Notes under the pieces: generated by a model
Told to the model about the DNA's origin: nothing
Databases searched by the model: none
What the model saw: only the letters and a program-made list of their open reading frames with translations
Position numbers and translations under genes: made by a program
Part shown: piece after piece, positions 10,254 through 20,434 of the stretch
Layout of the letters: each line of letters begins with the position of its first letter
How positions within the stretch are numbered: the first letter of the stretch is position 1
Assembly (NCBI GenBank): GCA_003640385.1
Contig: RCAB01000514.1
Span: forward strand, 1 to 43,106
DNA length: 43,106 nucleotides
From: Setaria digitata
Lineage: Eukaryota > Nematoda > Chromadorea > Rhabditida > Setariidae
Direction of reading: 5' to 3'

Positions 10254-13200
10254 TTATAGTACACCACCACCAACGGTATCAATTTCACCAACATTAACAC
10301 GATTCGGATCGACTGCTCCTTTAAAACCCAAACAAGCACCATCAACAACCAGCTTATTTCCTTTGTTACCCTTTTTCTTCCGTTTTCCACCACCCGTTAA
10401 TACTTGTTGCGAGGTAGAATTATCGGATTTAGTGTTCGCCGCAGTGGTACTTAATGCATCCGCGGCTTGTGCAGGATGAGTTAAATCCTGAAAAAATAGA
10501 AATTAGGGCTAATAATGTGAAGCAATTATGATCTGGTGAATAAGTAATACTGTCTCTCAGAAACATGTGGACTAAAATGAATGAAAAATTAAAACTAATA
10601 AGTGTGAACTAACATCCTTGTCAACAGGTTCCCTCTTCTGACGGGCCTGTGAACGCCTCTCTAGAAATTCTCGTATCAAGTCCTTCACCAAACGACTCTC
10701 TCCCAAATAACCAATAATGTAGTCTTCCACCTAAATCCAAAAAAGAAAAAATCTTGAAGTTCTAGAGATTAATATAGCAAAAAATTTACGCAGTTCTAGG
10801 CATAAATACTTTGGAATGAGTTCGAAGCGTTTAGACAAGGCTACTTAAAGAATCTGCAAGCAATGAACACGAGAACTAAATGCATACAGAAAATCTGAAA
10901 CTGCATAAATAAGAAATTCCGGCCATACTTCATTCGGATTATCGACACCTTCAATGAAGGCAGCAAATACGTCAGCATCCACCTGCGGATTTAACTGCTT
11001 TACTCGATTTATCATCCAACTGCTGAGAGCATTACCAGTACTTGTAACTGATTGCTTGAAAATCTTCTTCATTGCCTAAAACATGCAATATTCGAGACTT
11101 TCTTCTAATCCATACAATACTGCGTTTTAAATTATAATGCTCAGGAAGTCTTACATTTTTTTTGTCCTGTCTCAAGCTTTAAATATTTTAGGAAAAAGTT
11201 CAATATGTATAATAGTTTATTTATTATGTTTAGTATGCAAATGTAAACAAACAAAAATTAAATGAAAGCGGCACCATTAACATACTTCATGCTCCGTATT
11301 TCCTCGCTCGGACTTGTTCGCGCTTCGTGTGTTTCTGAAAAGTCTTGCTTTCGACAATATTTACCAATAATGAAATAAAAGTACCTCTAATCCACAGATA
11401 TCAAACCATACTTATTATTAGCTTTAGATCTGCTCCCATCAGAAGGTGAAGTATCATCCCAGACTGTTTTGGATGCGGTTATATTATTCATGCCTTTGGC
11501 TCCACCCCATGCAACTTGTCGCGATGGCACAACTGTTGCCTCAGACGCTGGCTGAAAAAAGTTTAAAAAAAGGTGGCCATAAAAAACCGAAAAAAGAAAA
11601 AATAAGTTTGCCTTTGCTCGAAATAACGGAATTAAATTCCTCAGGGCAGCCGAATTTCCAAATCTGGAGTGTCCAACCATTGCATCCATTTTCAGAAAAG
11701 AGTGTGGAGAACACGGAAATGTTAAAACTGTACTAAAATGGTAAACCTGAGAATCCTGTTTCCATCTAAGCTTATGAGTAGCAGAACTCCAAACTCCTGC
11801 TCGCGCTGCTTCATTGGCATCTTTCCATACTGCTGCGCCATTTACTTGCCGTCTGTGCCTCATAGCGGCAATCATTTGTCGTTCTTCCTCTTGTTGTATA
11901 TCCAGTAAACTTGGCTCACTTCGATCCGCCGTTCCCTTATTTGCTACAGCAACCCACGGAGCAGCTGCAAAAACTTATTTTCCTAAATTAGTATTTTCAC
12001 TATTATATATAAAATGGAAAGAGACGAACTTTTCGGTGCTACTACTTTTTCTTCACCACTCTGTTGACATGTAACTTGCCAAGAATACGGCCAATTATCA
12101 GATGTGTTTTCTGACTTTTGCTTCAAGGACGGTGCGAATTCTTCAGTAACAACGAATTCTTTAGCTGCAGTCTGAAATACCAGTGATTAAACAAATTCTC
12201 AAGCATTCATATACAATCATAAAAACCTTAAAAATAAATGGTATTGTAAACCTCACAGAAAAAAAACCGTACAAACAGACAATTAATATGCTACTTTGTC
12301 CCAAGTTCTTCAGTTCCTACCCAAAATGGAACAATTATTTGAACTTGTTCCTATGAGCTTTATCCTTATAGCATGTGTAGATATCTAAGTTGAATCCGTT
12401 GAGTACTGACTAAATAATACGGCGCATTATGCAAGCTTTCAGATTTAGCTAGATTTCAGATATTTTACCCCTTTTTTAAATTCAGCTGATTTCTGATGCA
12501 AATTTTCTTTTTCACGTGGAGCTGTACTCTCTGACACTGCCACTTGCCGCCGTATTCGTTCTTGCTCAGCAGTTGTTTTTCGAGCTATTTCTTCAGTTTC
12601 TTGCCTTTTCTTTAATTCTTTCGTTTCTTTGATACGTCTTTCCGCTTCTGCTTTCAAACGCTGCTGATCTTTTTCTTCTTCTTTCTAAAATAACAAAGAC
12701 AGATCTCCAAGATGAAAAGAAAGAGCAAAACAAGAAATTAACAGTTCAGATATCCTTCGTCCAAACTTTTTCTCCATTTTATTGAAGACGTTTTTAAACA
12801 ACAGCTTGATTACAAATATCGTACTCGTCTTGTCTCGGCTAACGCCCTCTCCACTTCTTCTTTTTTCGTCCTTTCCATCTCTTCAGCCAATCTTTTCTTC
12901 TCAGCTTCTATTTCACGCTCTCTCGCTGCCGCTCGCTCTTTCTCTTCCGCTGCTAACTGTGCCAGTTCTTCCTAAAATTTGAGAAATGACATTACAGTGC
13001 TCTATCTGATTAAGACGCTAATATCAACACACCCTTGCAAATACAAATCACAAAGAGTCAGATCGTGTAGCGGAATCCTTACTTGCGCTCTCTGAAGTTG
13101 GAGTTCTTTCTCCATAATTCTCCGTTCCCGTTCTAGTCTTTCTTCTTCTTCTTTCAATAAAGCCTCGCGCATTTCCTTCAACTGTCTTTCCTGCTCTGCC

Positions 13201-16200
13201 ACTCGACGTTGCTCTTCCTCCAGTTTCTAAAAATAAAATAATTTAACAATATTAAGTTTGGAGGAATACTCGATTCACATAACCTTTTAAAACCTTATAA
13301 TGGTAATAAATGGCTAGAAAGAAAAACTACATGTCCTACTTATGTTCTAAATAATACGACAGAAAACGAATTAACCTGTCGCTCTTTCTTGACTTTTGCA
13401 GCTTCGATAAGAGATACATTATAATCTCGACTCCAAATATTTCTGCTGTGATATAAAAAAAGACCGTTAGGAAACAACTGAGCAATGACGCTTTATGAAT
13501 AACGATTTCAACAAGTTTTAATTGTAACTCATGTGCTTTACAAACCTCATGCTATCTACCTTTCGTTTGCAAAATATTACTACACTCACACATAATCAGA
13601 CAGCTGGCGGCTCCCTTGGACTATAAATTAGTTCTTATAATAACGAGGTAGCAGTGCACAAAAATGAGAATGTTTTACCTTACTTCCTGAGTTTGTTGCA
13701 AAGGTAACTGCATTACTGGTGGTGGGAGAGGTTTCAATTTGAAAGGTGTCTCATCACCGTTCATCGTTATTAACTCACCCAGCGTCATAAAACTGTTATC
13801 TGAATTCTGCCCGTATCGAACTCGTAAATCTGATGTAAAATAGCCCAATTTATACCAAGCCTGAAAAACTCTATAAGATTCCTCCATCATGTATGTATAT
13901 TTCGTGAAACTTCTGTTTAATCCTTTTCTTAATTTGAAATAATCTTACCTGCATATGAATCGTTGGAAAAGGACCTTGTACAGCATTTTTTGGATCCACA
14001 TAGAACCATTCGTCAACATAATCACTCCTTGAAGCTAAACCAATTGAAGTAGCATGACTAAGTAGGCTTACATCATCCGCATACTGAAATAGAAGTTATA
14101 CAAACAAATAACATTGCCATACTCATCGCAGCTATTATATCGATTATAAAAATCGTTTCACATACGGTTCCTTTGGATGTAATGCTGATTCCTGTAATGC
14201 TTATGCTACTCCTACTGTTTTTTATTTTTTATCTCTTTATAGCTTAAAAAAAAAAAAAACCATTATAGCTCTTCTTATGTAGCAAAAAAATACTCCTTCC
14301 AGCATTTAATTCAAGCAGATAGTAAAGAACAGCACTTAAATGTTTTTACTATTTCTTTTTTTAAACCTAGTTAAAGTTTTACTAAACCTAGTTAAAGTGA
14401 AGGAGCAATGCATCATACAATAAAGAATATATCAATACAGAAATCGATAATTAGAAAAATTAAAAGAAAAAGAAAAGTTATCATGCAAAAAAAAAAAATA
14501 CATTTTGCCGGAATGGACTGTTTACAACAGCAGCGGTTGTAGCAGCTACCGATGCGGCTTGCTCAGATGACAAAGCCATACTAGTATCAGGTTTCTGAAA
14601 CTAAGCCAAAATTTACATACAAGACTGACAGAAAAGCTAGCAGCTGCTGTTATTATAGAACAATCCGTAAACCTTAATTTTTACAATGACCAACATTAGT
14701 CGCAATAAGGTAAAACTCCTTTAAAATGCTTTATTTATGCTCAGCAAACGACTGATTAGCAAAAAATTGGAAATCTACACCAAAAAATATATAGAAATAT
14801 GTCAGGGGCTGCTAACTTTTCCTGCAAAGTGTGCAAATTCTGCAACAGAATGCTCAGTGACTCCATAAACCTATAAAATCAAGGATAGACTGGTATTTAT
14901 TTCAGCAATCTTAAAAGCTCCTGAGAAGTATGATGCCAATATATTTTTTAAGAAGTTTATCTCTGAATACTTTTGTAATGAGCGATGAATTTCCTATCAT
15001 ATAAGACTTGAGAAAATTAAAGAAAAAATTCACCTCAACAAATGGTTTTGCAATTCTATTTGGTTGTGGTTGTGGTTGCTCCAAATTACTGGGCAACATA
15101 GACCACGCACTCGGAACGTTGACAGGCAGGGATGATGTTAAAGTTGGTTTTTCCTCTTCCTGATGTGATCTTTGTCTGAAAATGTATGGATTTTCCGTAA
15201 TACGATTACAGAGAAATAAGATTAGATTATGGCGAAAGCGATTATAGCAATAACATCAAAAAACTGAATCAGAAAAGATAAATCATCAGACATACGTAAG
15301 GCGATGTCAAAGTAAAAAACACCATACGGTAGCAAGAAATTGAAAAAGAAGTAGTGATATAAAACAAAAGATGAAAATAACCTTTCTGGAATATCTACTG
15401 GTACATTTGATGCTGGATTTTGCATTAAATCCAAGGATGTTGTCATCCGTTGAGCAAATTTTGATGTTTGAAACTGGCCCCTATCATCAAATGAACCTGT
15501 TTCTTCCAGATTTGAATTATCGCCTCTGAAATATGCAGATTAAACCACATAAAAAAAAACCACTGTAACAATAAATTGATGGAACAATAAAATAAACCTT
15601 TCTCTATCATCACTCATCCACTCGGGTAGTTGCGATTGACTAGTAAATTCGGCATTCGCTGCTGGCTGTTGTATTGTTGTATTCGTACCAACATGTGTTC
15701 TCTTATTCCACGGCGCTGCAGCTCGTCCCACTTGGGTCCAACCACTATTCAAAGTGGAAGCAGAATCATCAACGGTATTACCGAACGGTGGATTCGACCC
15801 GTCATCAGATGTACTACGAAGGCGTTGTCTCGGACGGTCACGTGGATCTCGTGGATCATACAGACCTTGGGCTCGCGCATTAAACGGTTGTGTGGTATGT
15901 GTGGTACAACTTCCTCGACCAAAACCGGGTATACCGGTACGGTTAAGTCGGCTAGCACCTGCGCAAATACCACATTACATTGATAAAAATTAAGTGAGAG
16001 AAAAAAATTTATTCAAAAAAATTTGTGCACTTCCAGGAAAAGTAAACCAACTAAGTCGGCCGATTACTGGTGGATCGGATGGGTTGGAAGAACTTGTCTG
16101 CGTTACACCACGACCACGATAGGAACCTCCAAAAGTGGTACGGCCCAACTGTATGTTTCCTCGTCCAAAACCATTATTTCCACCTGTAAGTAGATAAGAA

Positions 16201-17733
16201 TTTTTTCTCTCTTAAAAGAAAACTTTACTACCTTTGAAAAAAAACAGAATCATTCAGTGGGCAAATTATTTCATATACTAAATACCCTCTCTCCAACAAG
16301 ACAGTACTTAAAGCAATAAAGGCAGAAAAAGCATTCACAACGAGATTCCACCAGCCTTCCGGAACTACAACATTTTACGTGAACAGTAAAAGTTACGAAA
16401 TAACAGAAAATTGAAGTCAGTATACCTGATGGAGATATCCACATCGGAGAAAATGAACGATTCTCCTGGCTCGTTCTTAACTGGATAGGAATGGATGAGC
16501 CACCAATCATGCCACCAGAAGCAATAGTTGCTCGATCCGCATGGCTCAACAAACTCATCGCTTTACTCGAATTAATGTTGTGTTGTAATCGCTATAATAA
16601 GAGAATTTGTAGGATTAATTTCTCACCAAAATGAGTCCTAATTTTCCATATCTAGACTATAGTAAAGTGCAGAAGTTTTAAAACCGACATTTCTTTTAGT
16701 TCTTATAAAAAAAATATTATGACATAATAACTGACTGTTTCGGTATCCGAGAGAGGCGTCAGTACGATTGGTTTTTGGGCAGTAACCACATAAAACTGAC
16801 ATTTGTCAAGACCATCTGGTGGATGTACATCTTTGGAAAGAAGAGCCAGCAGATCTTCCCGACCATAACGATTTTTCACGAAAATTGGATCCGCTATGGG
16901 ATAATCGACAACGGACTGAAAAAAAAAAAAAAAGAAAAAGGAAAAAGAAACACTTGCAATCAGATTAAACCTTTGCTTATGGTACTGGACAAATAGAAAA
17001 TTGGTGCAAAGAAAATCTGCATCAGATTACTGAGACTGCCTGATTACTCAGTGCATCATGCCGTTCGATTTTGAAAAGTAAATGCTGAATATGTACACTT
17101 AAACAAATGTTTTTTTAGGAGTGAAACAATGTTATTCATCAAACCAACTCGTTGATTTAATGTAGCTATAACTTTCAGTGAACTAAAAATGATTCAGGTA
17201 CAAGTCTGGTTTAAATGTTTTACTGGCTAACAGTTCAATTAGCAATTATTCTTCAAAACAAAAATAACGAGTCATCCAATAGGCAGTTGAACCCAAATTC
17301 GCAATAAATAAAATGATGAAATTGTTTAACTGTACATTAGTGATCTAATTAACAAATCTCGAAACTTTGCAACACACATTTTCAGAAACCGACAACGATT
17401 CCGTACGATTACCGCTATTGTTTCCTCCTCCTGATATCGGCATAGAAACCGGTCGCATCCTGAAATATACCCAGACAAACATACCCAGTAAATTACACTT
17501 TGACTTTATAGGATTATATTTCTAATTACTGTGTATTCGAATACTAAATGATAGTGCGCATTCGATGGGAACAAACCGAAGCTAAAATACAAGTTATTAT
17601 TTAAATAACAATTAATTACTATAGTAACACATTTGAATATTAAGCCAAAATGCAAATCTGCGTCTAAATCGGCTAACCACGATGGATTGAAATTTAACTG
17701 GTTTGAATCAGCAGCAACAACAGTGGTCGACAT
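10254..17733 (-). CDS. gyf-1: GIGYF / GYF-1, GYF-domain translational repressor
   Basis: GIGYF proteins bind the cap-binding 4E-HP and proline-rich partners, and silence mRNAs in the cytoplasm, including microRNA targets in worms. My model has 24 exons: 17733-17678, 17459-17390, 16915-16736, 16591-16426, 16183-16052, 15958-15598, 15525-15382, 15175-15034, 14870-14817, 14594-14502, 14083-13949, 13860-13684, 13620-13592, 13445-13376, 13226-13083, 12971-12825, 12684-12469, 12171-12030, 11964-11747, 11551-11412, 11334-11286, 11075-10929, 10730-10614 and 10487-10254. They total 3363 nt, 1120 aa, all in phase. The N-terminus NFNPSWMRP resembles human NFGPEWLRA. RYGREDLLALL near residue 59 fits the Y-x4-L-hydrophobic 4E-HP motif. 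LPEWMSDD near 313 fits the DDX6-binding segment. The GYF domain spans about 490-545: EWFY, QGPF, M510, W513, GYF 517-519. Residues ~604-772 are a charged coiled coil. The C-terminus LGFKG...NVGEIDTV matches the family tail. Donors at exons 2 and 5 have alternatives (17378; 16031). Confidence 0.93.
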
Positions 17734-17769
17734 TTCAGAATTTTGGCTTCGATATTAAAAGCGACGGCA

Positions 17770-17785
17770 CAAACCTGTAAAACAA
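17770..17785 (-). promoter_or_regulatory. Probable spliced-leader or 5' UTR acceptor of gyf-1
   Basis: On the minus strand GTTGTTTTACAG ends at 17775, leaving a 41-nt leader before the ATG at 17733. No coding exon can be joined upstream in phase with certainty, so SL trans-splicing is the simplest reading. A cis-spliced 5' UTR intron is the alternative. Confidence 0.5.
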
Positions 17786-17858
17786 CACTTCATAATAAAA
17801 ATTGCGACAATATTTACCAATGCTATAAGCACGTAATGTGTTTCCTATACAATTAACA

Positions 17859-18067
17859 CTATTTTAAATGAAGATCGTTCCGCTGTGAAGTAAATTTTAT
17901 ACTGCGTCTAAATGAATGAATATCAAATTGTCCATGAAGATCACACCAGTCCTCATCGATATTTCCTTCTTTTTCTGAGTTAGTATCCTGCATTTACTGT
18001 CTTCCACACGTATATAAAACACTTTCCCCAAAAGCTCGCCGAATGGCCATGCTTCTTGAGCGGCCAT
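17859..18067 (-). other. Less AT-rich segment with overlapping short ORFs upstream of gyf-1
   Basis: On the minus strand an ATG directly after CAGCAG at 18067 opens a 56-codon frame (MAAQEAWPFGELLGK...) ending at 17897. A second frame opens at 17993 (MQDTNSEKEGNIDEDWCDLHG...) for 44 codons and ends at 17859. Neither matches a family I know. The segment is visibly richer in G+C than its flanks, which in this genome usually marks exons. It could be an upstream exon or small gene, a gyf-1 5' UTR exon, or a promoter. Confidence 0.3.
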
Positions 18068-18934
18068 CTGCTGATATCTTGTGAGAAAGATAACTAAATG
18101 ACGAATATGCTATAGCATAATTTTCAGATGAAAAAATAAGAGAAAAAATAAAACTTTCCATCCATTTGTCGAAATTCTGAAATTAAACGCTTAAAAATTT
18201 GGTTTCTTTAATAGACTGTGAGAAAATCCGAATCATCAATCCGCTAATGTCACGAACGACAAATAAGTATGGCAGAAAAAAAAAAAAAAAAAAAATTGCT
18301 TCTCAACAGTGACATGTAGGTATAGGTATAAGTGAGTGTGAATCTTTAAATACCGTGCCAGCAACGAATCATTGTAATATAACACCAAAACCATACATAC
18401 ATAAAATTAGTAGTAAGGGACTGATAAGCATATCCAGAATCATGGAAACATCATACGTATAGCACAACATTATGTAAATATATATTATGTAAATATAACT
18501 TCTACATTTACATTTACAAATCTTCTATTTCCACAAGTAATATCTAATACCATATCTTTTTTTTCTCTCTCAAGAACAGAACTTTTTGCTAGAAATCTCG
18601 AATTTCCATGTTTTAACACAAGCGATTCCTGATGAAGAAATTGTAGTAGAAAAGTATTTACACTGCAGCGCATAAATATGTCTCCTACCAAAAACTTCAC
18701 GGATTTTTACGTTATAATAACTCAGTTAATAAAGTATCACTGTCACAGCACCTTAATATCCAAAATTTCAAAATCATGGTAGCTAAATACGCAAAGGCAA
18801 AAACCGAATTATCATCCATTTCCCCTTGATTATCATAGGCATCATCATATCTCATTATTACAAAATGACTGCAAATCAAAAATACTTAAAACAAATGACA
18901 GGTTAGGTGTAGGTTGAACAACTTATTAATTGTT

Positions 18935-19750
18935 GCTAAACAATTGCTTTAGGGGACTAATTCACATGTGGTAATAGTGTAGCCTCCTAAATGTTTTAGT
19001 AAATTAAGAAACAGTAGCTTTACTGAACCGACACGCATAGTGATAGAATAAGTTAAAATTACTAAAATTCGTAGTAAATCATAAACAATGCTTTCATGGA
19101 ATTAATTTATATGTGTGCTGAAGTAACTAAATGTTGCAACAAATTATAAACAATACTTTTACGGGATCGACTTGCACATACTGTGATGAAGTAACGAAAA
19201 TTCGTTGCAATTTATAAACAGTACTTTTGTACTTTCATGGAATCAACTGTCTGCTAATAAAGCAACTCATTGAAATATGTCGTAAATTATGAACAATAAT
19301 TTTATGGAACTAATCAGAAATGTAGTGACAAAATAACTTACTCAGAAATTTGCAATAAATTATAAATAAAAACTTTTATAGTAGTGATAGATCCGGAGAC
19401 AAAGTAACTAAAATTGATAATAAATTGTAAATAATACTTTTACGATGCTGATATGCATGGCACCAAAGTAACATTAAAATCTCTGACAAATTATTTTTAT
19501 CGCATCGATACGTATAACGATAAGGTAACTTACCAAAATTTGTGATTTTATAATACTTTTACGTTATTGACACATATGGTGATGAAGTAACTTGGCAACA
19601 TTCGTGACAAATTATAATACTTTTACGGTGTTGATATGTATGGCGATAAAGGAATAGTAAAATTTATAACAAATTATAATACTTTTGCAGTGCTGGCACA
19701 TGTAAGGCAAAAGTAAACTTAGTAAAATTTGCGATAAATTACAAACACGT
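18935..19750. repeat. Degenerate tandem array, period ~56-75 bp, about 12 copies
   Basis: The recurring core is AAATTATAATACTTTTACG, followed by a TTGAYAYRTATGGYGATRAA stretch, AGTAACT and AAAATTYGTRA. Successive cores begin near 18943, 19010, 19085, 19150, 19218, 19290, 19365, 19432, 19488, 19550, 19612, 19670 and 19735. Copies diverge substantially and lack an ORF. The array fills much of the divergent intergenic region between gyf-1 and mrps-22. Confidence 0.8.
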
Positions 19751-19779
19751 ACGAGTTTTCATATTTCAACGTAAAATAC

Positions 19780-20000
19780 GCAAGAAATCCTCGACAGCAG
19801 TACACCATCATATGACCCGAAAAACATAAACAACCCAAACTTGCACATGCGCGCTCCGCTCCCATCCACCCACCAATACGACGCACATGTGTGTCAATAA
19901 CCGGTTCGTTTTGTCACCAGGCTGTAACTATGCCACAATGATTGTCGCGAAGTGATCTATAGTGGATCCCAGTCTTTGTCGAATACTTTTTCCAGTCTAT
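19780..20000. promoter_or_regulatory. GC-richer promoter-like segment between gyf-1 and mrps-22
   Basis: Base composition rises well above the AT-rich flanks from about 19840 to 19980. The segment contains CACATGCGCGCTCCGC, the palindromic E-box CACATGTG near 19884 and the palindrome AACCGGTT. Its position upstream of mrps-22 and gyf-1, which diverge, suggests a promoter or bidirectional control region. This is inference from composition and position only. Confidence 0.35.
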
Positions 20001-20420
20001 AGTGTGATGAACTGGTTTTATTTCGGGTCTGGTATTAGGGAGTTGGGTTGATTTACTCCTGGCTTATTCTCATGCAAACTTAATGAAATTATGTAAATTT
20101 ATCAGGTTTTTGTTGGGTATTATCAGATATTAGATATCAGAGATTGCACTTTAATTTATTTCTCTTTCCTAATTCAATCAAATTTCAAAAAAAAAAAAAT
20201 GAAATTGTTTTCTTGTTTTTTCCTTCAGCATTTTTTTAAGAATTAGATGAAAGAAGTAATATTGCAAATTAAGAGTTGTACTTCAAGATATTTTTCCTAC
20301 TTAATAAAATTCGAAAGAAGACTGAAACTTGTTTTGTTGTTTGATCGTTTAACAGCTTTCTATAAATTATGTGAAGTTTGAGAAACTTAAAACTAGTTAT
20401 TTCAAGAAGTAGCGTTCATT
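20001..20420. other. mrps-22 upstream region, nothing coding seen
   Basis: AT-rich sequence with an A-run near 20190 and no sustained open frame. It presumably holds the transcribed outron removed by trans-splicing. Confidence 0.5.
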
Positions 20421-20434
20421 CTTCTCTTTCAGTT
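20420..20434 (+). promoter_or_regulatory. Spliced-leader acceptor of mrps-22
   Basis: CTTCTCTTTCAG ends at 20432, only two bases before the ATG at 20435. A strong polypyrimidine acceptor this close to an initiator is characteristic of SL trans-splicing in nematodes. Confidence 0.75.

Noticed and set aside
11446..12074. Plus-strand frames of 86-96 codons
   Set aside because: They lie antisense to gyf-1 exons 18-20 and have no independent evidence.
12445..13202. Possible separate coiled-coil gene
   Set aside because: All three charged exons are in phase with the GYF-domain exons and match the GIGYF coiled-coil region, so they belong to gyf-1.
15630..15993. Long open frames on the plus strand and in a second minus frame
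   Set aside because: They are shadows of gyf-1 exon 6 (15958-15598), whose correct frame carries FGRG repeats and LPEWMSDD.
18485..18700. 71-codon minus-strand ORF (MKFLVGDIFMRCS...)
   Set aside because: No homology or splice signals; it lies in intergenic sequence beside the tandem array.
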